A stretch of DNA of 64,000 nucleotides from an uncultured bacterium (lineage in GTDB: Bacteria; Patescibacteriota; Saccharimonadia; Saccharimonadales; Saccharimonadaceae): positions 87,796 to 151,795 of the forward strand of contig CACWJA010000003.1 of NCBI GenBank assembly GCA_902761145.1, read 5' to 3'. The number at the start of each line of letters is the position of its first letter. The stretch's first letter is position 1. The translations under genes and the position numbers were made by a program. Of the stretch, positions 53,781-60,711 are shown piece after piece. The notes beneath the pieces were generated by a model. It worked only from the letters and a program-made list of their open reading frames with translations, was not told where the DNA came from and made no database searches.

Positions 53781-53855
53781 GCGGGTATCGTATAACGGCT
53801 ATTATGCATCCTTCCCAAGGATGAGATCGGCGTCCGACTCGCCGTACCCGCACCA
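53781..53855 (+). tRNA. tRNA-Gly (CCC)
   Basis: The 75-nt tRNA has a perfect GCGGGTA/TACCCGC acceptor stem, anticodon loop TTCCCAA (CCC), discriminator A and encoded CCA. The T loop reads TCCGACT: position 55, normally U (pseudouridine), is C. The D stem has only three pairs, as in other bacterial tRNA-Gly. Confidence 0.92.
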
Positions 53856-53864
53856 GTAAGACAA

Positions 53865-53887
53865 AACCCCAATGGGGGTTATTTTTT
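53865..53887 (+). terminator. tRNA-Gly terminator
   Basis: AACCCC/GGGGTT stem followed by ATTTTTT. It touches the 3' end of the converging gene. Confidence 0.85.
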
Positions 53888-55658
53888 ACAATCCCGCCCT
53901 AAACGAATCATGCAACAATTGCCTCAAAGCTTCCTTTGTGATTTCTTTTCCATTATCTATCTCGGCCTCAATATGACGGTGAAACTTAATTGCATCGCGA
54001 GTCTGATTTGAATACAAATTCGGATTCTCGGCCAACTCAACAAGTGCTGGTGTCTCTTTATCACTAGTATAGTAATAATTTCCAAAACCATTACCATAAG
54101 GTAACCATCCATCATAAAACCCAGCCGCCGCAAGCAAGACAACATAATCTTTCAAATCGCTAGTCTGATTTAGACTATCAGTATAAAAGACAGTAATTTT
54201 TATATCCGTCTTATACTTCTCATTCAACTCCTTAATATAGTTATAAATTGCATCCAAGTTTTGCTCAACTATCATTTCTTCAGAATTACCCTCGACCAAC
54301 AAAATCAATTGGTTTCCTATGCTGGTATTTTTATAATCCTGATAAATGTACAGCTTATCACCAAAATACTTATTTGCAATTTCATCATCATCAGTGCCAA
54401 GATAAGCCGCCAAGGCCATCCGCTTGTATTCTTCCCCTGTTCGTTCTGGATTCGTGATCGAATAAATTCCCTTCGTGTAATCATTGCATTTAAAAATCCC
54501 TGTATTATCTGAACTCTTATAAACCGTAGCGTAATCCTTGCCACAAATCGCCGTCACCCTTCGCTCTAGCATCTCAGCATCCGTCAGTTCACCCTCATCT
54601 CGATTTTGTTCCCTTGACTCATTCACTTCCTCATCGTCTAAATCATAAATTGCTGCCGAAATCTGAAGCAAATCCTCATCTGTCAAAGGAATCGATTTTA
54701 AATCAAACATACTGCTCTCCCCGCCAAATTCAGAATCATGTTTCCCCCATGTCACTTCTCCAGTCGCTTTATCTAGAACCCTTTTCTTTTCATAAATGTT
54801 AATCGCATAAGGCATATTATACGCCGAGATACTCTCCGCATCTGTCATGTCAACGCCAACCCCAAAATACACACCGGTCATCACATAGCTATCACCTTTA
54901 TCCTCAAAATAATAATCAAACAAGCTGTGACTATTCCAAATATCTGATACCAAATCAACCCCAAGCACCAACTTTGCAAAATCTTGCGTCATGTCCTTCA
55001 CGGTCAACTCACTAGAATGCGAGTTTCCTTCCACCACTTCATGGTAATCAAGGTACTCTCGATTATAAGAAATGCCCCGATAATGCGAATTCGAAGAAAA
55101 CAACCCTGTAGTCTCCTCGCCGTTGGCTTTCGACAAATCAACCGAAACAATCGCATACTTATCTGTGGCCTCATCAATTTTAAAAGAATCCGGCGATTTC
55201 GCATCTAGCCCCATCACACTATCCGCAGCAATTGCTGGCACCTCAGAAACATCATCATAAGAATACAAAAGTTCATAAGCATACTCATCCGATCTTAGCT
55301 TTAAACTTTCTGGCACCAAACCTTCTGGAATGCAGCTATCCTTACCATTCAGCTTCTTCACAATTTCGATCGCTTCCTCCTTTGAAACTCCCTCCACGAA
55401 CGCAAGCAACTCCTCTTTCGTTCCATGTTTGCAAAACCCAGCATTCGAACTTGAATTATTTAAAAACCCCGAATCACCCCCTGCACCACTATTTGATTTA
55501 TAAAGACCAACTACGAGATTCGCAATCAAAAGCCCTACTATAACAACCATTTCTATTCCAAAAACCACCCTATAGACAAATAGCTCCGAACGTATCTTCT
55601 TCAGTGGATTTGGTTGCTCTATATCATTTTTCTCGTTTACATTTTGTATAACCTGCAT
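53886..55658 (-). CDS. Membrane-anchored hypothetical protein (about 590 residues)
   Basis: The 590-residue protein has a short cytoplasmic tail, a membrane segment (about 31-51) and a large polar outer part with no recognised domain. Notable stretches: GKDSCIPEGLVPESLKLRSD, YIYQDYKNTSIGNQLILLVE and ITVFYTDSLNQTSDLKDYVV. Four cysteines could form disulfides. I start it at 55658, since TATAAT lies 6 nt before that ATG and abuts the ATG two codons earlier. It converges with tRNA-Gly and lies between the tRNA and a copy of the tRNA's 3' end. Confidence 0.7.
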   Translation of the reverse strand: MQVIQNVNEKNDIEQPNPLKKIRSELFVYRVVFGIEMVVIVGLLIANLVVGLYKSNSGAGGDSGFLNNSSSNAGFCKHGTKEELLAFVEGVSKEEAIEIVKKLNGKDSCIPEGLVPESLKLRSDEYAYELLYSYDDVSEVPAIAADSVMGLDAKSPDSFKIDEATDKYAIVSVDLSKANGEETTGLFSSNSHYRGISYNREYLDYHEVVEGNSHSSELTVKDMTQDFAKLVLGVDLVSDIWNSHSLFDYYFEDKGDSYVMTGVYFGVGVDMTDAESISAYNMPYAINIYEKKRVLDKATGEVTWGKHDSEFGGESSMFDLKSIPLTDEDLLQISAAIYDLDDEEVNESREQNRDEGELTDAEMLERRVTAICGKDYATVYKSSDNTGIFKCNDYTKGIYSITNPERTGEEYKRMALAAYLGTDDDEIANKYFGDKLYIYQDYKNTSIGNQLILLVEGNSEEMIVEQNLDAIYNYIKELNEKYKTDIKITVFYTDSLNQTSDLKDYVVLLAAAGFYDGWLPYGNGFGNYYYTSDKETPALVELAENPNLYSNQTRDAIKFHRHIEAEIDNGKEITKEALRQLLHDSFRAGL

Positions 55659-55664
55659 AAGCAT

Positions 55665-55670
55665 ATTATA
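55665..55670 (-). promoter_or_regulatory. -10 element (TGG-TATAAT) deciding the start at 55658
   Basis: Same arrangement as at 7537: the hexamer abuts one ATG and is 6 nt from the next in-frame ATG. Confidence 0.65.
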
Positions 55671-55846
55671 CCATGCTGTTTTAATTATGGATCGATACCA
55701 TGTAACTAACCAGCAAAAGCCCGAGTTGATTTCAAACTCGGAAAAGCAAGGTAAAAACGAGTCATCATTGGTGTTGTATCTAATAAAAATAAATAACGGG
55801 ATTGACTATGGCGTAATAATGAAGTACGAACTCCATATAGTGTCGT

Positions 55847-55886
55847 GCACCAGTAATAAAAGAGAGCCTTTTAGGGCTTTATTTTA
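55847..55886 (+). terminator. CCA-like end followed by hairpin
   Basis: GCACCAGTAA (55847-55856) equals the 3' end and flank of tRNA-Gly. It is followed by an AGCC/GGCT hairpin and a T-rich tail. No tRNA folds upstream. The stretch 55671-55846 holds no convincing gene. Confidence 0.45.
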
Positions 55887-55908
55887 TTACTAATACATAT
55901 AACAAGAA

Positions 55909-56066
55909 GGACGCGTAGTGTCCGCCCAGCGTAGAAGGTGAGTGACCATCTAGAATTTATTCTAGATGCTTCGAAACGACACCCGCTGGAAAGATTTGTT
56001 TCAGCAAATCTTACTCGCCGTACCAGCACCAAAACCGGCAAAAGCCTCTCCGAGGGCGTTTTTATC
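55909..56066 (+). ncRNA. Candidate structured RNA with tRNA-like 3' end and terminator
   Basis: Within a 520-base gene-free stretch there are: hairpin CATCTAGAA/TTCTAGATG (55947-55968); hairpin AAGATTTG/CAAATCTT (55991-56012); pairs GTGTC/GACAC (55918-55922 with 55978-55982) and CCAGCG/CGCTGG (55926-55931 with 55984-55989), which interleave as a pseudoknot. CGCTGG could instead pair with CCAGC at 56023-56027. The sequence then matches the tRNA-Gly 3' end up to CCA (56013-56031) and ends in a terminator-like hairpin with TTTTT (56045-56064). No tRNA cloverleaf fits. Promoter unclear. Confidence 0.45.
56013..56031 (+). repeat. Copy of the tRNA-Gly 3' end (candidate att-like repeat)
   Basis: 18 of 19 bases match 53837-53855 (ACTCGCCGTACCxGCACCA) in direct orientation. 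About 2.2 kb separate the copies. Confidence 0.7.
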
Positions 56067-56106
56067 TATTATGAAACAGTGTAGACCTTTGCGTAACAGC
56101 GAGTCA

Positions 56107-56135
56107 TTGACAAGGTACTATAATTAAGTTATAAT
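56107..56135 (+). promoter_or_regulatory. Consensus sigma70 promoter
   Basis: TTGACA (56107-56112), exactly 17 nt, TATAAT (56130-56135): a full consensus match, unlike most promoters in the window. Confidence 0.85.
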
Positions 56136-56184
56136 TAAATAGACGCCATCTTACAAAATACAGTCGTTAGGAGGTGAAAACCAT

Positions 56185-56517
56185 ATGAGCGTAGCACCTA
56201 TTACTCCAAAAGAGGCCCAAAGACAACATTTGACAAAAGTTATACCTGACGAAGTCTATGAAGCGGTCAATGAAATACTGGCTGAAAAATATTGTGATTC
56301 TGATATAACAATCTACCAGAACGAGGTCATTTCTAGAGCTATTGAGAAAATGCAGATAGATGGTACATGTGTTCCTGCTGAAGATTTTTTCAAGTACCAT
56401 TGGCTCGATTTCGAAACGCCTTACATGAATTCCGGCTGGGCAGTATCCTTCGTAAAACCTGCATACAACGAAAGCTTCGAGGCTCATTGGGTATTTAACA
56501 AACCTTGTATTAAGTAG
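56185..56517 (+). CDS. 110-residue hypothetical protein, phage/mobile-element-like
   Basis: The protein contains HLTKVIPDEVYEAVNEILAE near the N terminus and ends with GWAVSFVKPAYNESFEAHWV then FNKPCIK; the IPxEVxxxxNE...GWxVxxxxPxYNExxE pattern recalls small proteins I associate with phages and integrative elements (from memory, not searched). AGGAGGTG lies before the ATG, a consensus promoter 50 nt upstream, and a strong terminator after it. No function can be given. Confidence 0.7.
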   Translation: MSVAPITPKEAQRQHLTKVIPDEVYEAVNEILAEKYCDSDITIYQNEVISRAIEKMQIDGTCVPAEDFFKYHWLDFETPYMNSGWAVSFVKPAYNESFEAHWVFNKPCIK

Positions 56518-56549
56518 TTGCCTTAAGGAGTAAACCTCACACACGCCAT

Positions 56550-56574
56550 AAAGCCCCGATTTTACCGGGGCTTT
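56550..56574 (+). terminator. Rho-independent terminator
   Basis: Perfect stem AAAGCCCCG/CGGGGCTTT with 7-nt loop, 33 nt after the 110-residue gene. Confidence 0.88.
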
Positions 56575-56595
56575 ATCACTGTCATGATACAACGA

Positions 56596-56624
56596 TTGAC
56601 ATATTTAAAAATCCATGTTAAAAC
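56596..56624 (+). promoter_or_regulatory. Sigma70 promoter
   Basis: TTGACA (56596-56601), 17-nt spacer, TAAAAC (56619-56624) with TG one base upstream. About 120 nt of leader precede the next gene. Confidence 0.55.
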
Positions 56625-56746
56625 ATACAATAGACTTTCGAGTCTACCTTAACTTAACAATCTAATACCACGACAATAACCACCTATTGGCTCTTAAAAT
56701 CACAAGTATGCTATCAAAGAATCTTATCTAGAGGTGAATTTACAAT

Positions 56747-57130
56747 ATGAGTTCAAACGAGGAAAAAGCAAAAAAGAAAATGGAGCAAAAACAAATGGCT
56801 AGATACAAAAAAGCGACCGAAGGCTTGGCAAGGTTTCGTGAGATGTTCAACCAATCCGTATCTTCGTCAAGGGATAACGAGACCATCAAAATAACTCAAG
56901 GCGCTATTACTCAAAATATTTTAAAATATGGTCACAACTGCTTCTTTGTATTATGCTGTTATTTTTACAACGGGCAAGACTCCTACCGCTATCTTAGCGA
57001 TAATGGCCAGCTAGTTAGTACATTTGCAAAAGCACGCGCCTTCAAAAATAAATCCGAAGCACTATACGCTAAAAATAAAGCCACCGCTGAGCATCCCAAC
57101 AAAGTGTTTGAAATCACAAGATTAGAATAA
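56747..57130 (+). CDS. 127-residue hypothetical protein
   Basis: The protein has a charged, coiled-coil-like N terminus (EEKAKKKMEQKQMARYKK, about 5-22) and a C-terminal part with aromatic/cysteine stretch CFFVLCCYFYNGQDSYRYLS. I do not recognise it. AGAGGTG lies 9 nt before the ATG. It is monocistronic, with its own promoter and a G/C-rich terminator, like its neighbour at 56185. Confidence 0.65.
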   Translation: MSSNEEKAKKKMEQKQMARYKKATEGLARFREMFNQSVSSSRDNETIKITQGAITQNILKYGHNCFFVLCCYFYNGQDSYRYLSDNGQLVSTFAKARAFKNKSEALYAKNKATAEHPNKVFEITRLE

Positions 57131-57162
57131 TCCATCAAACTTTTGGTATTAGATTGTACAAA

Positions 57163-57185
57163 CCGCCCCTACCGGGGCGGCTTTT
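57163..57185 (+). terminator. Rho-independent terminator
   Basis: CCGCCCC/GGGGCGG stem, TACC loop, CTTTT tail. Confidence 0.88.
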
Positions 57186-57198
57186 CACATACAAGAAC

Positions 57199-57220
57199 GC
57201 CCCCGGCAAACACCGGGGGC
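57199..57220 (-). terminator. Rho-independent terminator
   Basis: Perfect GCCCCCGG/CCGGGGGC stem with 6-nt loop, followed on the minus strand by GTTCTTGT, 12 nt after the 287-residue gene. Confidence 0.75.
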
Positions 57221-57232
57221 AGGGTAGAGAAA

Positions 57233-58096
57233 TCAATCTCGGAAAAACATCGGGCGGCTTATCAGCTCCCATCTGATCTGCATCGCCTCCAGAGACACCC
57301 AAGGTATCACGCCGGCCAGAACCATCTTACCGACAACCTTTCGAATTGCCTCCGTATAGCGAACTCCTTTCTCAACGATCAGCTCCCTGAGCGAAGCTCT
57401 GCTCACGTGTGAGTCATTAACCAGCACCATTTTTTCATGGTCTATAGTCCAGTAGTCCACACAGAGCGAATGAACCAGCTTGTCAGCGCCAAACGGATTT
57501 GCGATCAGGAAGTTCTCGTAAGTGAGACTCGAGCTCACACCAGGCGCATTCCTTACCTTATCCAACGCACTCGCAAGCGCAAGCAGCATTCTGGTCTGGT
57601 CAGGATTGCCTATGGCACTGATCAAATCATTCACTTCCTTAACAGTCAAAGCAGGCTTAGGTAAGCTACCGTCCAGATAACCCGTGACAAACTCGTGCAC
57701 ATCCATACCACGCGAGACAATCTCCACCGCCTCTGTGATAGGGATCAGTCCATCAATCAGGGCATCTTCGCCATACGCCGCCTGAGCTGCAGGAGCATCG
57801 AGCAATGTCTCGATTACCTTTTTGTCCGAAAACATCTCGAACTCATCAAGCGTAAGCCTGGACCCCTCAACAGCAGTCCATTTTTTAGCCTTCTGCCGAA
57901 ACGTGGCCAGTACGCCGACTTTATCTCCGGCAATAATCTTATCGCCGTTGCGACTTCTGACTTCGAGCTTCAGGGGCTTGCACAGCTCCAGCCCTGTCTT
58001 AATGGGCCACAACATCTCGTCCGTAGCGGAGTAGATGAGCCTTGCGTAGGCTTTAGTGATTTCCTTCTCATACTCTTTAAATACCTTGTTATCCAT
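57233..58096 (-). CDS. 287-residue hypothetical protein, probably acquired
   Basis: A soluble alpha-rich protein with no signal peptide and no family I recognise. Stretches: YARLIYSATDEMLWPIKTGL, GDKIIAGDKVGVLATFRQKA, ITEAVEIVSRGMDVHEFVTG, VGKMVLAGVIPWVSLEAMQI. Base composition and codon choice (ctc, gag, gcc, ctg) are clearly richer in G/C than neighbouring genes. GGAGGTG lies 10 nt before the ATG, with a TTGACA/TATGAT promoter and a strong terminator. Signs point to horizontal gain. Confidence 0.7.
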   Translation of the reverse strand: MDNKVFKEYEKEITKAYARLIYSATDEMLWPIKTGLELCKPLKLEVRSRNGDKIIAGDKVGVLATFRQKAKKWTAVEGSRLTLDEFEMFSDKKVIETLLDAPAAQAAYGEDALIDGLIPITEAVEIVSRGMDVHEFVTGYLDGSLPKPALTVKEVNDLISAIGNPDQTRMLLALASALDKVRNAPGVSSSLTYENFLIANPFGADKLVHSLCVDYWTIDHEKMVLVNDSHVSRASLRELIVEKGVRYTEAIRKVVGKMVLAGVIPWVSLEAMQIRWELISRPMFFRD

Positions 58097-58123
58097 GGTT
58101 TACTCACACCTCCAAAAATAGTA

Positions 58124-58137
58124 TTGTTGGACAACAA
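58124..58137. promoter_or_regulatory. Inverted repeat at the transcription start (candidate operator)
   Basis: TTGTT-GGAC-AACAA lies just downstream of the -10 of the 287-residue gene, where a repressor would block initiation. Confidence 0.4.
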
Positions 58138-58144
58138 CCTCTAT

Positions 58145-58173
58145 ATCATATCATACTTCACTAATAATGTCAA
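58145..58173 (-). promoter_or_regulatory. Sigma70 promoter of the 287-residue gene
   Basis: TTGACA (58168-58173), 17-nt spacer, TATGAT (58145-58150) with TG one base upstream. The -35 overlaps the end of the neighbouring gene. Confidence 0.7.
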
Positions 58174-58451
58174 TGTCTAGGTCCTGGCGCTCGCCTTTGA
58201 ACACCAGAATTAGCTTTTGGCGGCACATACGGTTTGGCATGCGGACCATTCATAACACCATTATTGGCAATATGAGATTCATTATACCGCCGAACTACCT
58301 GACGTTGTTGGTCTATTCTCTTTCTATCATTAAAAGTCTCAGTGGATGCTACTCCCATCGAAGACTCATTTTGTGCGCGTCCATATGGCGAAGAATGAAA
58401 AATATCCTCTTTTTCATCCTTGTTGACATATTTCATAATCAAATCCGTCAT
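58170..58451 (-). CDS. 93-residue hypothetical protein
   Basis: A polar, basic protein (KYVNKDEKEDIFHSSPYG, RKRIDQQRQVVRRYNESHIA) ending in a Pro/Arg-rich tail (KPYVPPKANSGVQRRAPGPR). Probably disordered. AGGAGG lies 7 nt before the ATG and 10 nt after the preceding stop; third gene of the tpiA operon. Not recognised. Confidence 0.65.
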   Translation of the reverse strand: MTDLIMKYVNKDEKEDIFHSSPYGRAQNESSMGVASTETFNDRKRIDQQRQVVRRYNESHIANNGVMNGPHAKPYVPPKANSGVQRRAPGPRH

Positions 58452-58461
58452 ATTATTCCTC

Positions 58462-59139
58462 CTATTTTGGCAATATTAAGAAAGCTATTGTACCAGCCAC
58501 CGCTCCCAGAATAATCGTTAATATCACCGCTATCACCATGCTACCTTTACCGCCCTCAGGTTCTGGTTTGGCAATAATAGTCACCGGCCCATTCGTAGGT
58601 TCCTTGGTGGGCTGCACCGACTTGCTGTATGTATTTTTAGATAATGGTCGCTTATTTACTTTTGCTTTAGCAATAAACGGCGATTTAGGGATCTTCAAAG
58701 ATTGGTTATCAGATTTTTTATTATCAAAACCACCACTCTTACTGTTCCCTTTCAGACTCTTATTTATATTATTGGATTTTATTCTTGAAATTTCACTCTC
58801 TTGGGTCTTAAAATGACTGCGTGACAAAGGTCGTTTTTCTACTTCAGCACTTACAAACTTAGGATGAAAATCTTCTATCACACCATACTCTGGCTCTCCT
58901 TTGATAGAAAAAGTACTGGCATTATTAGCGGAGTAGTAACCCTGCGTTGCAGACGGTGTCCTCGTGGCTTTACGTGACGGAGCATTGCGTACTGGTCTCT
59001 GCACTTTTTTTACACTCGGAGCAGGACTAGCTTCCTCAGTGCGCGATGTAACCGTAGCGGTCTTTCGTACCACACGAGTAGTAGCAGCCTTATTTGAAGG
59101 CTTCTTGCTTGGAACAAAATCTATATATTTTTGACTCAT
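58462..59139 (-). CDS. Tail-anchored protein with basic disordered region
   Basis: The 225-residue protein is mostly Lys/Ser/Asn/Pro-rich and ends in a membrane segment (about 201-222, MVIAVILTIILGAVAGTIAF) with LILPK at the C terminus, so the bulk faces the cytoplasm. A short motif repeats: EVEKRPLSRSHF (about 99-110) and KVNKRPLSKNTY (about 160-171). It overlaps tpiA by 4 nt. Possibly a cell-surface or division adaptor; this is a guess. Confidence 0.65.
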   Translation of the reverse strand: MSQKYIDFVPSKKPSNKAATTRVVRKTATVTSRTEEASPAPSVKKVQRPVRNAPSRKATRTPSATQGYYSANNASTFSIKGEPEYGVIEDFHPKFVSAEVEKRPLSRSHFKTQESEISRIKSNNINKSLKGNSKSGGFDNKKSDNQSLKIPKSPFIAKAKVNKRPLSKNTYSKSVQPTKEPTNGPVTIIAKPEPEGGKGSMVIAVILTIILGAVAGTIAFLILPK

Positions 59140-59906
59140 GACCTTACTCTTTTAGCCACATTGATTATATCAACAAATTCGCTCAGTATCAAGCTAGCTC
59201 CCCCCGCCAGCAGCCCATCTACACCCGGCACAGTCAGATACCCTCCAGCATTAGAAGGCCCCACACTACCACCAAAAAGCACTGGTATTTCATCTACCAC
59301 TTTGGCTCCATATATGTCACCAAGGCTTGTTTTTATCAGCTTTATCACCTCAGCAACTTCATCTGGTGTAGCTAGCTTCGCCGATTTCACAGAAGAAATA
59401 GCCCATACTGGCTCATATGCAATGATCACCTTACTCACATCATCATCCGACACCTCAGACAACCCACTAGCCAACTGATCACGGATCACATCCGCCGTCT
59501 CTCCAAATGCACGCTCAGACTCAGTCTCCCCTATACATAATATAGGCGTAATTTTGTTACGAATAGCTGCAGCAACTTTTTTCGCTATCACCTTGTCATC
59601 CTCATGAAATATATATCTACGTTCAGAATGCCCCACCAGGCAGTAATCTACAGCACCGCGCAACTGACTAAAAGAAGTCTCCCCTGTAAAAGCTCCATAA
59701 TCCCGATAAAACGCATTTTGCGCACATAGCTTTACTTTGTGCCGATCCACCTGCAAAGATAATGGCTGCAATGCCATCATCGGTGGCGCTACTATCACTT
59801 GTATGTCGCGATAATTAGGTAATGATTTCATGATTTTATGAAGATAAATAGAAGCTTCACCAACTGTAAAATTCAGCTTCCAATTGCCCACTATATAAGT
59901 TCTCAT
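59136..59906 (-). CDS. tpiA: Triosephosphate isomerase
   Basis: The 256-residue glycolytic enzyme interconverts DHAP and GAP. Catalytic residues are visible: GNWKLN (Asn/Lys, residues 7-12), YCLVGHSERR (His, about 96) and IIAYEPVWAIS (Glu, about 165), plus the phosphate loop LFGGSVGPSNAGGYL and GLLAGGASL. TATAAT 6 nt before the ATG at 59906. First gene of an operon with the tail-anchored protein. Confidence 0.96.
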   Translation of the reverse strand: MRTYIVGNWKLNFTVGEASIYLHKIMKSLPNYRDIQVIVAPPMMALQPLSLQVDRHKVKLCAQNAFYRDYGAFTGETSFSQLRGAVDYCLVGHSERRYIFHEDDKVIAKKVAAAIRNKITPILCIGETESERAFGETADVIRDQLASGLSEVSDDDVSKVIIAYEPVWAISSVKSAKLATPDEVAEVIKLIKTSLGDIYGAKVVDEIPVLFGGSVGPSNAGGYLTVPGVDGLLAGGASLILSEFVDIINVAKRVRS

Positions 59907-59912
59907 ACTACG

Positions 59913-59930
59913 ATTATAGCATGCTATAAT
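59913..59930. promoter_or_regulatory. 18-bp palindrome forming divergent -10 elements
   Basis: ATTATAGCATGCTATAAT is a perfect palindrome. Read leftwards it gives TGC-TATAAT 6 nt before tpiA; rightwards TGC-TATAAT 9 nt before the HAD gene at 59940. Confidence 0.7.
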
Positions 59931-59939
59931 ATAATTATT

Positions 59940-60704
59940 ATGAAAAAAGTATTATCATTCGACATCGATCAAACACTCAACATAGCAAAAACCCCTATAA
60001 CCGACGACATCGCCGAGTTATTAGTAAAATGCCTAGATCACTTCGAAATCTGCCCTATATCTGGCCAAAAATTCGATCAATTCCTAATCCAAATAGTAGA
60101 CAGGCTCCCTAACCCCACACCAGAGCAGTTATCACATCTGCATCTTTTCGTAGCGCAAGGCACACAATATTACCGTTACGACGTAGACAAAAAAGATTGG
60201 ATACAGGTATACAACTACCCGCTAACAGACGAACAAGTCACCAAAATCACCACCACTATCAAGCAAGCCGCCCAAGAACTAGGCTTCTGGGAAGAGGACA
60301 AGCTTCAACCAGGCGATGAAATTATCGAAAACCGCCTCTCACAAGTCACTTTTTCGGCATTAGGTCAAAAAGCAGGCACCAAAGAAAAATACGCTTGGGA
60401 TCCCGACTGCAAAAAACGCGAAGCCATTTGCGCACGTTGTCGAGAGCTAGCACCAGAGTTTGAATACGAAATAGGTGGAACCACTTCCATCAACGCCATT
60501 ACCCCAGGCATGAACAAAGTATTCGGCATGACCCATCTCCTCGAAGAACTTAAAGTTAAAAAATCCGACATTCTCTATTTTGGCGACATGACACAGCCGG
60601 GTGGCAATGATTATCCTGTTGTCCAAATGGGTATCGACACCATCACTGTTCGCAGCCACGAAGACACCGCCTACGCATTGCGTGGTATTCTAGGTGTGTT
60701 ATAA
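59940..60704 (+). CDS. HAD-superfamily hydrolase, phosphomannomutase-like
   Basis: The 254-residue protein has the HAD nucleophile motif VLSFDIDQTLN (Asp8, Asp10), ENRLSQVTFSALGQKA and WDPDCKKRE (cap region), IGGTTSINAITPGMNK and GDMTQPGGNDYPV (C-terminal acidic site). This matches the HAD-IIB/eukaryotic-type PMM group, acting on sugar phosphates as mutase or phosphatase. The start at 59940 follows the promoter palindrome. The aldolase fusion gene follows after 7 nt with its own -10. Confidence 0.82.
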   Translation: MKKVLSFDIDQTLNIAKTPITDDIAELLVKCLDHFEICPISGQKFDQFLIQIVDRLPNPTPEQLSHLHLFVAQGTQYYRYDVDKKDWIQVYNYPLTDEQVTKITTTIKQAAQELGFWEEDKLQPGDEIIENRLSQVTFSALGQKAGTKEKYAWDPDCKKREAICARCRELAPEFEYEIGGTTSINAITPGMNKVFGMTHLLEELKVKKSDILYFGDMTQPGGNDYPVVQMGIDTITVRSHEDTAYALRGILGVL

Positions 60705-60705
60705 T
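60700..60705 (+). promoter_or_regulatory. -10 element TATAAT, 6 nt before ATG
   Basis: It overlaps the stop codon of the HAD gene and decides the start of the next gene at 60712. Confidence 0.65.
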
Positions 60706-60711
60706 ATCCTT

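Noticed and set aside
55687..55893. 68-codon plus-strand frame after the anchored hypothetical gene
   Set aside because: No ribosome-binding site, no -10 at the leaderless distance, and it runs through the CCA-like end and hairpin.
55905..56031. A functional second tRNA with an insert
   Set aside because: No 5' strand pairs with the TACCAGC acceptor half and no T arm folds; only the 3' end resembles tRNA-Gly.
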